Under the pieces are notes generated by a model. It searched no databases, was not told the DNA's origin, and was given only the letters and a program-made list of their open reading frames with translations. This document shows positions 26,484-35,049 of a stretch of 64,000 nucleotides of DNA, in pieces. Made by a program: the position numbers and the translations under genes. Numbering within the stretch: position 1 is the first letter of the stretch; every line of letters begins with the position of its first letter. The stretch comes from JAJDAT01 sp964344185. GTDB taxonomy: Bacteria; Nitrospinota; Nitrospinia; Nitrospinales; JAJDAT01. The stretch is from contig CAYFMN010000011.1 in the NCBI GenBank assembly GCA_964344185.1, forward strand, positions 40,228 to 104,227, written 5' to 3'.

Positions 26484-26618
26484 CACTTTTTTGAACGATG
26501 GAATGAGTATCTACCAAAAGCCGAAGCGCATATCTTTCGACGCGCCGGCCACTACGTCGTCGAAGACTCTCACGAAGAAATCTTGCCTTTGATTGAGCAG
26601 TTCCTCGCAAAAAGTTAA
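26484..26618 (+). pseudogene. 3' fragment of oleB, frame intact
   Basis: This frame gives 44 codons and a stop that match the last 44 residues of OleB at about 36 positions, from HFFERW through AGHYVVED to FLAK. The catalytic His is kept, but everything before HFFERW is absent and a stop lies a few codons upstream. It is closer to the complete oleB than the copy at 17071. It lies between cheB and the first of three paralogous membrane proteins; the 100 bp before it hold only a rule-less AT/GC mixed stretch with a GCGGTCTTGCGGTT-type phrase. Confidence 0.85.
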
Positions 26619-26642
26619 TCCAGAAAAAAGAGGGTTTAATAT

Positions 26643-27086
26643 TTAATTTTCGCTTTCAAAATTAAAATTTCCTCTGCTGGCCCTGGCAAGAGATTCCGCA
26701 AGTTTTTGTGAAATTAAAATAGGGGTATTAGGACTTTTTTCAATATTCAGTTGAACCTGAGTATAAAATCTTCCCGTACTCATGCCTGCGGAGATATCGC
26801 TCCACGGAATAAATAAAGGTGGGTGATTAAAGCGAAACGGGAAAAAAACCGACATGGTAATTCCTTGATGATTCGCGCCAAAAAAGATGCAGTTGGAGTA
26901 CCTTGTCATAGGCCCCAGACGCGCAGACCGCATCCAAAAACTTTCTCCCGTGAAATCAGGTTTGGCGGGATAGAATTTTGCCAGCACAGCCCAACCGCCT
27001 GCGGCCAGCATGTAAGTTATTAAAAGCCAGAAGCCGACAAAAATGGTCAGAACAGCAGTTAACCCGAAGGAGTTTGAAACTTGCAT
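26643..27086 (-). CDS. Paralogous small membrane protein 1 of 3
   Basis: A 147-residue protein with one or two N-terminal membrane helices (residues ~8-35), then a GW..LA..YP segment and a soluble domain with (H)PP(L)FIPWSDI (~88-97) near the middle and a LA..LA.ASRG.F C-terminus. The same features occur in the proteins at 30886 and 32612, all on the minus strand. The family is not one I can name. The conserved PPxFIPWS(D/E)I stretch looks like a PH-like or YcxB-like strand, but this is uncertain. Confidence 0.65.
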   Translation of the reverse strand: MQVSNSFGLTAVLTIFVGFWLLITYMLAAGGWAVLAKFYPAKPDFTGESFWMRSARLGPMTRYSNCIFFGANHQGITMSVFFPFRFNHPPLFIPWSDISAGMSTGRFYTQVQLNIEKSPNTPILISQKLAESLARASRGNFNFESEN

Positions 27087-27250
27087 AAGAGAGCCTTTTG
27101 CGAGATTATTTAATAATTGAACCGGTAAATTAACAATAAACGGCTCGGATTACCCCAAATTAAAGCTCCTTGCTTCCTTCATATTTTACCATGATATAAA
27201 AACTCTTACATTTTTTCTTCTGCGTTGTTCTGTGCGCTTCCGTGGTTTAA

Positions 27251-28378
27251 TTACAAAACCAACTCAAATTCCTTAACTCCAATAGAAACTCCATTGATCA
27301 ACGCTTCCACCTTATGCGTTCCGGAATAATAAACGCGCGTGGTGATTTTTTTCATCGGATGTTTCTTCTGAGCCGAAAGCGTTTCCTGCGGTTTTAGCGT
27401 TGCCGTTTTCCACTTAAAAACTTTCGGCGTCAAACTGCCATTGGCTTTCCGATGATGAATCGCGTAGTCGATAATCAACGGTTGCGGTTTTTTAGACGTT
27501 GAACTTAATGACAACTCAAAGCACAAAGACTCGCCAAACGTTACGCGCGGAGTGAGTACGTTAAACTTTTTGAGTTTGACGCTGGGCGAGCCGTATCCAA
27601 GAGCTTCCAAAGTTTTTCGATGACCCTGTTTAACCAAAGTTCTGCAAGCGTGCCGCACCAGCCTTTCCCTGTTTTTATTCGCTCCCTTAAGCCAGTCTTT
27701 GGCAATTTTCGCGACGAGGTCTGGATGGTCTTTGGCGATATCGTTAAGGTTATTAGCGACAGATCTTCGCACATATTCTTCCGGATCGTCTTTAAGCTCT
27801 TCAAGTAAAGGGAGCAGGGGCTTGGGATCTTCGATAAAAACGGGTAACCGTATACCCCAGGGCAGGCGCGGACGCGACCCTTCCGAGACCAGTCGCCGCA
27901 CGTGCTGATTCGGATCGCGCGCCCACTTCTTAAAAACTGATAACGTTCGCTTTGGTTGTTTAATCGAGAAGAACCGGACGCCAAACTCGGAGCTGGACCG
28001 TTTAGTCAATTCTCTGAACAGCGTCATAGAAAGATCGAAGTATTCAAAACCGTATAAGCCGACATAATCCACCATAGGCATAACCGCCCAACCAGAAAGG
28101 CCGCGCTCGTCAACTTCCGCCCAATTGACGTCGATATTTTCTTCTGGCCCCAGGCTTGCTAACAGGATGTTTCCCGCCTTTTCAAAATCGTCTGGCAGGA
28201 AAGTTTTTAACGAGTCGGTAATTTGAGCGGAGCGTTCTTTCAACTCCAAAGCGTCCAGATTTTTTGAAGCGGATTTAACGAAGCCTGAACGATCAAAGTC
28301 AGGCCAGGATTTCAAAAAATGATCGCCCATTCCTTTAATGAGTTTTTTACTGAAGAAGTTTTTAAACGGTTCCGGCAT
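27251..28378 (-). CDS. AlkC-like DNA glycosylase (HEAT-repeat family)
   Basis: A 375-residue soluble protein. Residues ~60-265 are ALK/HEAT-like helical repeats; HVRRLVSEGSRPRLPWG (~158-174) is the signature I associate with AlkC, a glycosylase that removes alkylated bases such as 3-methylcytosine and 3-methyladenine without base flipping. Residues ~270-375 are beta-rich (VKLKKFNV...TTRVYYSGTHKVEALING) and fit the Ig-like domain found in part of the AlkC family. A decayed copy of its 5' part lies at 17184-17254. It stands alone on the minus strand. Confidence 0.75.
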   Translation of the reverse strand: MPEPFKNFFSKKLIKGMGDHFLKSWPDFDRSGFVKSASKNLDALELKERSAQITDSLKTFLPDDFEKAGNILLASLGPEENIDVNWAEVDERGLSGWAVMPMVDYVGLYGFEYFDLSMTLFRELTKRSSSEFGVRFFSIKQPKRTLSVFKKWARDPNQHVRRLVSEGSRPRLPWGIRLPVFIEDPKPLLPLLEELKDDPEEYVRRSVANNLNDIAKDHPDLVAKIAKDWLKGANKNRERLVRHACRTLVKQGHRKTLEALGYGSPSVKLKKFNVLTPRVTFGESLCFELSLSSTSKKPQPLIIDYAIHHRKANGSLTPKVFKWKTATLKPQETLSAQKKHPMKKITTRVYYSGTHKVEALINGVSIGVKEFELVL

Positions 28379-28747
28379 AAATATTTAGGTTATAAGAAAG
28401 TGGTAATAAGAGAATAAACTTAGAGGAAATAATAATACTCTGTCTTTACGTCATTCTGGAGGAGTTTCGTAGGAACGACGAAGAATCTAGGTAATAAACT
28501 TTCCAGTCCTTCTGTGCAGATTTGTATCTTTATGTTGTTAGAGACCTTTCTTTGAGTTCTTTGCGTCTTCGCGGTTTAAATTCATTTTTTTACCCAATAT
28601 TCGAACCTTCATTTCGGTTATTGATTTTAAAGGAGTTATTCTAATCGTTCAACATTTTAAAAGCGGAGAACATCCTTTATTTAATTAAACTTACGCGCCT
28701 GTTTTGCCGATTAGTAATTGTTATTGGATTTAATCTAATGGGAGGCT
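28379..28747. repeat. Intergenic region with a dispersed repeat
   Basis: A copy of the CGTCATTCTGGAGGAG...CGAAGAATCTAG element lies at 28449-28490, followed by GTAATAAACTT. A second phrase, TTTGCGTCTTCGCGGTTTA, at about 28559-28578 belongs to another widespread repeat type. No gene is seen. GGAGG at 28741-28745 is the ribosome binding site region of the next gene. Confidence 0.55.
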
Positions 28748-29308
28748 GTGAGTTCGAAGATGAAAAGAAACGTAATTTCCGCATTAGCGCTATTGGGACT
28801 ATGGACAACTCTTGTTGCGGGCAGTTGGGTCAGACCCACATTAAACGAACCAGCTATGCCAAAAGACTGGAGATTACCGACGGTCGAAGAACTTAAATAC
28901 AACTGGAAATGGACCGATCAGGAAATTCGTAAAAACTTGCGTGTGTCTGCCGACTTCAATGGCGACGGATTAAAAGACGAAGCGAAGCTGATGGTGAGAA
29001 ATAACGGTTCCGCAATTGGATTGTTGGTGGTGTTTTCTTCAAAGAGCGAAGAAAAGGATTGGATCTTATTGGACTCGGGATATCCTGCCGCAATGAAGAA
29101 GTATCGAATTTCCTATAAAAAGCCCAGCGTCTATCAGGTCTCTTGCAGAGTCAGAAGACCCTGCCTGCTGTGCGAAAAAAAAGAGCCCTGCGAAAAAGGC
29201 GTTCGACGCATTTCAATAAAGACCCCAACAATAGTGGTTAATGATCGCGATATTTTTATTTGGAATAAAAAACGATCCGCGTTCGTAGAGCTTCTGAACT
29301 ATTCGTAA
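28748..29308 (+). CDS. Secreted protein with a DxNGDG-type motif
   Basis: A protein of 186 residues from GTG 28748, or 182 from ATG 28760. It has a signal-peptide-like N-terminus (KRNVISALALLGLWTTLVAG) and so is probably exported. DFNGDGLKDE (~70) resembles the calcium-binding loops of dockerin, EF-hand or FG-GAP-like repeats. Four Cys in CRVRRPCLLCEKKEPC (~135-150) may form disulphides. Both possible starts share the GGAGG at 28741. The rest is not recognised. Confidence 0.55.
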   Translation: MSSKMKRNVISALALLGLWTTLVAGSWVRPTLNEPAMPKDWRLPTVEELKYNWKWTDQEIRKNLRVSADFNGDGLKDEAKLMVRNNGSAIGLLVVFSSKSEEKDWILLDSGYPAAMKKYRISYKKPSVYQVSCRVRRPCLLCEKKEPCEKGVRRISIKTPTIVVNDRDIFIWNKKRSAFVELLNYS

Positions 29309-29433
29309 AGCGGAGGCGGAAAAAGTTAAAATTGTATCGTCGACGTTTGGTTCGAAAGCCGGAATGATTGAAAAAGAATAAGGTCAATGGTTTTTTGAAG
29401 TTAAACTTTGCATTAGATAAAAGTTTATCTCAA

Positions 29434-29499
29434 CGTCATTCTGGAGGAGCCCCGCTTCAACGGAGCTCGGCGCAGGCTCCAGGGCGACGAAGAATCTAG
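29434..29499. repeat. Dispersed palindromic element
   Basis: A CGTCATTCTGGAGGAG...CGACGAAGAATCTAG copy with a CGGAGCTCGGCGCAGGCTCC insert in its middle, in the 308-bp space between 29308 and 29617. The two ends are also found at 28449 and 32276, while the middle differs from copy to copy. Nothing else is seen in this space. Confidence 0.6.
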
Positions 29500-29616
29500 A
29501 TAAAAATTTCTACTCCTTCAAAGTAATGCGACGCTGAGTTTTCCGAAGTAGTGAAGGATCTCGCCTTGATTAAAAAAATAAACTCCTTGTTTTTTGGATC
29601 GAGGCGTTATCGTCTT

Positions 29617-30183
29617 TTAGTTATTGCCTTCTATCCTATATTGCATAAGCTCGCGTAAGTTAAGGCGGATTTCTTCCAATCGAGAGGGAGTGATGCCGTT
29701 CCATAAATCGCTGTTCAGGATTTTGATTTGATTGATGAGTTTGTGTTTTTCTTTAACCGCTTCCAGGTCGACAGGCAATTGATCCACAAGAATAACGACA
29801 ATCGCTTTAAAGTCTTTAAACTTTTCGGATTGTTTTAAGAGTTCTATTTGAGATAGAGCCACTACCTTGTCAAACTCGTAGGCGCTTGAGTGGTCTTTTT
29901 GTATTATATATTGCATAAGCGGCGCAATGCCTTGGCGCAACGCTTTAGAAGTTTGTATAGAAAACTGGCTCAACGTTCCCGGATCTTTTAATGCCAGGAT
30001 TTCTTCCCGCCGCTCCTTGATGGCTTGTGGAGTTTCCAGCAGGCTTTCAAGATCGTTTGCGATTAAGTTGATCGCCAGTTGAAAACCTTCCGCATGGTTA
30101 AGTTGGAAAGCCGCCTCCGCCAAACTCAACCGAGTTTCAAAAACCTGCTGCAAAATCGATTTTTCTGGATTAGATTCGATCAA
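29617..30183 (-). CDS. Hypothetical helical protein
   Basis: A 188-residue protein, strongly helical, with heptad-like Leu/Ile spacing and no signal peptide, Cys pattern or catalytic motif that I recognise. The start ATG 30183 has AAAGGTC a few bases before it on the minus strand. The upstream 230 bp contain fragments of the CGCAAAG-type repeat. Function unknown. Confidence 0.5.
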   Translation of the reverse strand: MIESNPEKSILQQVFETRLSLAEAAFQLNHAEGFQLAINLIANDLESLLETPQAIKERREEILALKDPGTLSQFSIQTSKALRQGIAPLMQYIIQKDHSSAYEFDKVVALSQIELLKQSEKFKDFKAIVVILVDQLPVDLEAVKEKHKLINQIKILNSDLWNGITPSRLEEIRLNLRELMQYRIEGNN

Positions 30184-30413
30184 AGTTTGACCTTTCTTTT
30201 TTACCGCAAAGCCGCCCTTCGATCTCGCTCAAAACAGGCTCCGGACGCAAAGAAGACAAGATATAACAGGTTAACGTTAAATGAAAGTGAATTACGCATA
30301 GCGTTCTTTTTGGTTCAAGTCGTTTTTAAGTCAATTGCGCAATAATCCTTGCAAACGTATAATGAACTCATTAAGGGAATAGCTCCAGCCGTTTATAGAA
30401 TTGAGGACATGCT

Positions 30414-30740
30414 ATGGCAATCAATAACGACCTTCTTAAAGTATTGCAAGGCCAGGTGGATGAGTGGGAGACCGAGATAAAAAAATTGAAAGCGCAGGCG
30501 GAAAAGGAAGCGGGGTATCCCGAAATTCAACAAAGATATTATGAACTGATTGAAGTGCTAAGATCGCAACAGAAAAACGTCCTCGAACAATTGGCGCAAA
30601 TCAAAAGCAGCCAAGAGGGCGATTGGGAAGAGCTTAAACAAGATATTGGATCATCCTGGAAGAAAGTAAAAACAACGTTGTCCGATACAGGAAAGGCATT
30701 TAAAAAAGGATTAGAAGAAAAGAAGCAAGAAAAAAAATGA
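30414..30740 (+). CDS. Coiled-coil protein of the sll1863-like stress-response type
   Basis: A 108-residue protein that is almost one continuous charged coiled coil, starting LQGQVDEWETEIKKLKAQA and ending WEELKQDIGSSWKKVKTTL..A.KKGL. This arrangement, including the conserved WE.LK..... .W body and the Lys-rich tail, is like small coiled-coil proteins annotated as sll1863-family stress response proteins. The biochemical role is unknown. Confidence 0.55.
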   Translation: MAINNDLLKVLQGQVDEWETEIKKLKAQAEKEAGYPEIQQRYYELIEVLRSQQKNVLEQLAQIKSSQEGDWEELKQDIGSSWKKVKTTLSDTGKAFKKGLEEKKQEKK

Positions 30741-30756
30741 ATTGTGCGCGCGGTCT

Positions 30757-30885
30757 TCACCGCAAAGACACAAAGGACGCAAAGAAAAACAAAGTTTGTC
30801 AGAATGCGTTAAACAAAAGTGAATTATGTTTGGTCCAGTACCCACGACTTAGCCTGTGCTGAGGCGCTCGAAGCATCTTCTGTGG
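30757..30885. repeat. CGCAAAG-type and TGAGG-type repeats
   Basis: ACCGCAAAGACACAAAGGACGCAAAG at about 30761-30786 is a copy of a phrase seen, often inverted, at 28559, 47107 and 49296. AGCCTGTGCTGAGGCGCTCGAAGCATCTTCTGTGG (about 30852-30885) is also found near 32579. The right part overlaps the end of the next minus-strand gene closely. Confidence 0.5.
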
Positions 30886-31329
30886 TTAATCCGTTGGTTT
30901 GTCCAATTGAAAACTTCCTCTACTGGCGTTAGCCAAATCCCGAGCCAGATCGTAAGTAATTTCCAAACGTCTTTCGGGATTTTTAGCAAACGTCAATTCC
31001 ACCATATTATAAATCATCAGGCGTTTTTTGTGTTTTGCGGAGATATCGCTCCAGGGAATAAAAATAGGAGGATGCCCAATCCGAAAAGCAAATAAAACGG
31101 AAATGTGAAGGCCTCTTGAGTTTGCTCCCAGGGTTAAAAGAGTCCTGTAGTGCGCTTTTCCAAGGTAGCCGTCTCGCATCGTAAACTGTTTGCCAAAAAA
31201 AGTTTTTTTTCCCGGATAAGATTCGGCCAGGTTTTTCCAACCTCCCATATTGGAAAGACCAAGACAGATCAAAACCCAGAATCCAAAAAAGAATATGGGA
31301 CCGATTACGAAAAATAAGAGTTCAACCAT
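30886..31329 (-). CDS. Paralogous small membrane protein 2 of 3
   Basis: A 147-residue relative of the proteins at 26643 and 32612. An N-terminal membrane helix (residues ~4-28), GGW..LAESYPGKK, GANSRGLHISVLF, PPIFIPWSDI (~87-96) and a LARDLANASRGSF end are shared. It stands alone, with repeat sequence on both sides. The second half is expected to be cytosolic or periplasmic and beta-rich. Confidence 0.65.
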   Translation of the reverse strand: MVELLFFVIGPIFFFGFWVLICLGLSNMGGWKNLAESYPGKKTFFGKQFTMRDGYLGKAHYRTLLTLGANSRGLHISVLFAFRIGHPPIFIPWSDISAKHKKRLMIYNMVELTFAKNPERRLEITYDLARDLANASRGSFQLDKPTD

Positions 31330-31446
31330 GGCGTTAAAAACTAAAAATAAAAAGTTTGTTTATTTTTTTACCGCAAAAACGCCCTTAGGCAAGCGCTTCG
31401 GCGCGCTTAGTATAAACTTCGCGCAGGCTCTGTCAAAGGTCGAAAG

Positions 31447-31947
31447 TTAAATCATATTTATTATCAACCTGAAAAAAGCTTGTAAAACGGCAATTCCTGT
31501 TTTTACCTTATCATCCAACGTCATATTGCCTATTTCGTCGCATTTGATTTTCATATCGTCCGGGTTTTTCAGTCCAGTAATATAAACCGCAGGATAGCTT
31601 CCACTGCAGGCGTTAAATTGTTGTTTCATTGTTAAAACGCTATTATTGTCGTATCGGGTTCGGATGATATAAAAAACCGTAGCGCGTTTCTGTTTAGAAT
31701 CCAGCAAAGCGGCGCATTTTATGGCTTTATAATCGGATGGTATATCTTTTGTAACGGATGTCCCCCAAGTGGTTTCAAAAATTGGACCGTCGTTTTTTAC
31801 TTTGCAGCTGAGCGCGTAAATTTGATTATTATTAATCGTCAAGGCATTGGCGGAAGCCGCAAAAAATAAAATGAAACAAAACGGTAAAGTCGCCGTCAAA
31901 AACCTCTTCGCTAGTCTTGATAATTTTTCATGGGTTTTAGCTTTCAT
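31447..31947 (-). CDS. Secreted hypothetical protein
   Basis: A 166-residue protein from ATG 31947, which has AGGAG 7 bases upstream. The frame runs further up to 32151, but that part lacks a ribosome binding site and looks non-coding. The N-terminus is a clear signal peptide (basic KAKTHEKLSRLAKR, hydrophobic core FCFILFFAASANA with an AXA-type cleavage site near residue 36). The mature part has four Cys that may pair. No family is recognised. Confidence 0.6.
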   Translation of the reverse strand: MKAKTHEKLSRLAKRFLTATLPFCFILFFAASANALTINNNQIYALSCKVKNDGPIFETTWGTSVTKDIPSDYKAIKCAALLDSKQKRATVFYIIRTRYDNNSVLTMKQQFNACSGSYPAVYITGLKNPDDMKIKCDEIGNMTLDDKVKTGIAVLQAFFRLIINMI

Positions 31948-32151
31948 ATTTATCTCCTGGTTTTGAGTTTTTGGAAAGCGTTTGACCGGTTTTATTGAAA
32001 AACCTTTACCAGGCCAAGTTAGGAACGCCGGTAATTTCAGATTCAAGTTGATTTTCGTATACCAAAATACCATAGATTGTATGGAAAAGCTTATATAAAT
32101 TCGGGAAAAGTTTTTAAGGGAGAGGAAGCAGAAAGCGTCTAATAACCGCAA

Positions 32152-32611
32152 AGCCGCCCTTCGATCCTTCGAGTCCCTCAGGACAGGCTGGGATCAGGAT
32201 AAACTCCGAACACAAAGGGATGCAGATAAAGGTAATTTCCCTAAGCATCTTGCATTATGTTCAAGAATATCTTCACGTCATTCTGGAGCCTTTCTATCTA
32301 AAAGAAAGGCGAAGAATCTAGGTAATAAAACTCCTTTTTATTTTTAAGTTTTAAAGAATGAAATTCAAAACAAAAGGCAATCTGATATGAAACCTTTCCC
32401 TCCGCATGTCATTCTGAGAAAGCCCTTCAGGGCTGCCGAAGAATCTCGCCTCGATTTAATCGTCATCCCGACCTCAAAAAAATGTCAGGCGAAGCCTGTA
32501 CTGAGCTCAGCCGAAGTAGCTCTCGAAGCCTCATGCTCCGATGGAGCATGTACCTTTTCTGTTCTGTGTTTTTCGCAGCCTGTGCTGAGGCTCTCTAAGC
32601 ATCTTCTGTGG
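32152..32611. repeat. Cluster of dispersed repeats
   Basis: Several elements follow one another: a CTTCGATCCTTCGAG.CCTCAGGACAGG stretch (~32158-32190), a CGTCATTCTGGAG...GAAGAATCTAG element (32276-32321), an inverted-order ATGTCATTCTGAG...GAAGAATCTCG element (~32405-32448) with TCGTCATCCCGACC, and a 66-bp unit (32485-32550) that recurs at 35203-35268. The latter ends in the perfect hairpin CATGCTCC/GGAGCATG. No gene is supported here. Confidence 0.65.
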
Positions 32612-33052
32612 CTAATGTTCTGGTTTACCCAGAATAAAAAAACCGTCGCTATACTTGGCCAAAGTTCGCGCCAGCTCGTAATAAATTTTTAAAGGTTGGC
32701 CAGGGTTTTTGGCAAACTCAAATTCTACGATATCTTGCTTGAATGTATCTTTCGTGTGAGTGGGCGTTATTTCGCTCCACGGGATAAATAGAGGCGGGTG
32801 ACTCCACCGGATAAAAAATAGTACTGAAATATAAAGTCCTTTTTGATTGGATCCAAGATATAAGGCGCTTTGGTATCTCGAACCTCCCAAAGTGCAATTA
32901 TTATGCTTATGCAGTTTCCCGGTAAACTCGTTTTCGGCGCGGTAGAACCGAGCCAATTTATTCCAACCAGCGGCGGCGGAAATGCAAAAGCAAAAGAACC
33001 TCCAAAACCCGATAAAGACGAGTGGGACAATTATAAATGCGGCTTCAGTCAT
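32612..33052 (-). CDS. Paralogous small membrane protein 3 of 3
   Basis: A 146-residue relative of the proteins at 26643 and 30886, with an N-terminal membrane helix (~5-28), AGWNKLARFY, GSNQKGLYISVLF, PPLFIPWSEI (~86-95) and LARTLAKYSDGFF at the end. The three copies differ widely in sequence but keep length and landmarks, so they are old duplicates rather than recent copies. Confidence 0.65.
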   Translation of the reverse strand: MTEAAFIIVPLVFIGFWRFFCFCISAAAGWNKLARFYRAENEFTGKLHKHNNCTLGGSRYQSALYLGSNQKGLYISVLFFIRWSHPPLFIPWSEITPTHTKDTFKQDIVEFEFAKNPGQPLKIYYELARTLAKYSDGFFILGKPEH

Positions 33053-33189
33053 ATTAATGGAATCCCATCAGTAGAAAAAGTAATCGGTTGTTCTTTTTTA
33101 CCGCTCTTCTGAGCCTTTCAGCGGCGTTTAATATGGCCTCTAGCGACCTCGCCGGTTCTGTGGTTATTTTAATTAGAACTGGAATCGCT

Positions 33190-33612
33190 TTATTCAGTTA
33201 AACGATGTAAAAAGTCGGCGGGATTCATAATTTTTATTCCTTTAAAACTTTTGATTTGTAGTAAATCTTTATCTCCAGTAATAATAAAATCAGCGTTGCC
33301 TTCCAAAGCGCATTCTAAAAATTTATTATCTGTCGGGTCTGATTTGACGATGTCAATTTTTATTTCTCCGGGAGTACAAACAGCCACTTTCAGAAGTTTG
33401 TTTAGTAAGTTGTCTATTTCGCTTGTAGACATTTCTAGAATTTTTTTAATTTTAGGATATTGAAGAACTTTTCTTATTTCCAATACAATTTCCACTGAAA
33501 TTAGAAGAGAAAGTTTTTCTTTTTCGATTAAATCGAGAAGCCTTGCAGAATTTGACGTTGGTTTTAATAGAGCGCTGATAATCTGGTTAGTATCCAGAAC
33601 CACTTTAATCAT
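33190..33612 (-). CDS. PIN-domain toxin
   Basis: A 140-residue PIN protein of the COG1569-like group. VLDTNQIISALL (~5-16), the conserved Glu of VEIVLEIRKVL (~42), SDPTDNKFLECAL (~92) and ITGDKDLL (~111) carry the acidic active-site residues for metal-dependent RNA cleavage. It lies 44 bp after the Phd-type antitoxin on the same strand, unlike the overlapping layout of the other modules here. It is unlike the PIN pair at 16636 and 47451 in sequence. Confidence 0.75.
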   Translation of the reverse strand: MIKVVLDTNQIISALLKPTSNSARLLDLIEKEKLSLLISVEIVLEIRKVLQYPKIKKILEMSTSEIDNLLNKLLKVAVCTPGEIKIDIVKSDPTDNKFLECALEGNADFIITGDKDLLQIKSFKGIKIMNPADFLHRLTE

Positions 33613-33656
33613 AAAGGAGAAAAATGCAGGCAGGAGTTTGGAAAAAAATGGAGGCG

Positions 33657-33920
33657 TTACTTGATAGAGTTTAAAGCTTCCTTTAGAGCCGTGTTTACTG
33701 ATTTGGAATTTTTATTTTTTACCCGAGCTTGAATTTGTTTGACGGAAGCGAAAAAGTCGTTTTTATTTTCCTGTAAACGCTCGTATTTTTCTAATGAAAC
33801 AATAGCGACAAGAGGTTTGCCTGAGCGTTCGACAATATAGTCGTCTCCCTCTTGATTAACCTGGTTCATCACTTGTCCCAGGCTTTTTCTGGCTTCTACT
33901 GCGCCAATTTTTTTAATCAT
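33657..33920 (-). CDS. Phd/YefM-type antitoxin
   Basis: An 87-residue protein with the Phd/YefM N-terminal fold (EARKSLGQVMNQV, then YIVERSGKPLVAIVSLEKYERLQ, ~8-50) and a charged C-terminal part that would wrap the toxin. It is the first gene of the module with the PIN toxin at 33190. Such antitoxins bind their own promoter; a TATAAT-like box lies about 40 bp upstream on the minus strand. Confidence 0.75.
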   Translation of the reverse strand: MIKKIGAVEARKSLGQVMNQVNQEGDDYIVERSGKPLVAIVSLEKYERLQENKNDFFASVKQIQARVKNKNSKSVNTALKEALNSIK

Positions 33921-34074
33921 TTAAGTTATCTGCGTAAGGAATTTAACATTTTAATTATAAATAGTATATCTTACTGCCAGGTAAAATCCAAATACACGTT
34001 GACTAATTTATTTTTAAGTTTCTACGCTTTCGGAGTTTATCTGGGCAAGGTTGAATCTCGCTCCGATTTAAATA

Positions 34075-34225
34075 GTTGTCAGGTTGAGGTTCTCGAAGCC
34101 TTATGCTCCAGCGGAGCATGTTCATTTTCCATTTTGTGCTTTTCGACGCTTGCACTGAGCCTTTCGATCCTTCGAGTTCTACTTCGGCAGGCTCAGTATA
34201 AACTTCGGACAGGCTGAGCTCAGGA
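34075..34225. repeat. Dispersed repeat block
   Basis: Contains the hairpin TATGCTCC-AGC-GGAGCATG (about 34104-34123) and CTACTTCGGCAGGCTCAGTATAAACTTCGGACAGGCTGAGCTC (about 34177-34220). The latter is repeated in inverse orientation near 46800-46850. Overlapping open frames here are repeat sequence, not genes. Confidence 0.6.
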
Positions 34226-34357
34226 TAAGTGTCATTCTTGAACGGACAGGGCGCAAGACGACCTGGAAAGCATCCAGGTCAAATCATTCATTTTTTTCTG
34301 AGCCTTTCAGCGGTGCTTGATATGGCCTCCATCGCCCTCGCCGATTCTGTGGCTAAA

Positions 34358-34729
34358 TTATTTTTTACGTTTTTTATTAGTTCCGAGGAGTCGTTTATGA
34401 AGCAAATCAGCTTCTTGGATTAATGCAGGTTCGAGATCTGAAATCCTGATAGGTAAATCCATTTGACCGTGTTTTATCGTCAGAACTAAAAGGAAGTCTT
34501 TCAGTTCAACGCAAACTAAAAAATGTTCGCGAACTCGATAAAATTTGAAATGAGAGGAGATTTGAGGTTTTTGCCGTAATAGGTCGGGTTTTTCCTGCAA
34601 AAGCGACAAAGCTGTTTGAATGTCTTCCAAATAGCGGTTTGCTACCTTTTTACCCCAGGTTTGAATAGAGTATTGTTCTATTTCTTGAAGGTCGAAATGG
34701 GCTCTATCGGTTAGCCTTATTTTTTTCAT
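34358..34729 (-). CDS. ParE/RelE-superfamily toxin
   Basis: A 123-residue protein. Its first ~95 residues follow the ParE pattern (RLTDRAHFDLQEIEQYSIQTWG, then YLEDIQTALSLLQEKP and FKFYRVREHFLVCVELKD), ending in an unusual basic extension of about 25 residues. ParE toxins poison gyrase and RelE toxins cut mRNA; the sequence fits ParE better. Its ATG overlaps the antitoxin stop by 4 bp (ATGA). Confidence 0.75.
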   Translation of the reverse strand: MKKIRLTDRAHFDLQEIEQYSIQTWGKKVANRYLEDIQTALSLLQEKPDLLRQKPQISSHFKFYRVREHFLVCVELKDFLLVLTIKHGQMDLPIRISDLEPALIQEADLLHKRLLGTNKKRKK

Positions 34730-34980
34730 TTACGTTTTTTAAAACGCGCCATGTCTTTTTTAAGATCTCCAGAAAACTCAGTAGTTCGACCCGCAATAGC
34801 GTCCTGGTATCCTTCAAGAATGCCAGAGCGTAAATCGGCGGCTTCCATCCGCTGTTTTTTTTCGCGCAAAACGTCTCTCATAAACTCAGTCGGAGTCGCA
34901 TAAAGCGTTCCGTCGCCGCAGTTCCGATCAATAAATGCGCGAAGCTCGTCGGTCAATGTCAGATTCAAACTGCTACTCAT
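34726..34980 (-). CDS. ParD-type antitoxin
   Basis: An 84-residue ribbon-helix-helix antitoxin: LNLTLTDELRAFID forms the DNA-binding strand and first helix, TPTEFMRDVLREK the second, and a charged tail binds the toxin. AGGAG lies 8 bases before the ATG. It overlaps the ParE-like toxin by 4 bp. It probably represses its own promoter. Confidence 0.75.
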   Translation of the reverse strand: MSSSLNLTLTDELRAFIDRNCGDGTLYATPTEFMRDVLREKKQRMEAADLRSGILEGYQDAIAGRTTEFSGDLKKDMARFKKRK

Positions 34981-35049
34981 AATTCGTTCTCCTAATTATC
35001 TTAAATCTCATTATGAAATCTACGCCAATAAATGTCAATATTCGATTAT

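Noticed and set aside
31948..32151. N-terminal extension of the secreted protein at 31447
   Set aside because: The signal peptide and AGGAG site place the start at 31947. The upstream part is AT-rich and lacks protein-like character.
32387..32692. 101-residue open frame on the plus strand
   Set aside because: It follows three dispersed repeats and overlaps the end of a real minus-strand gene. No start site is supported.
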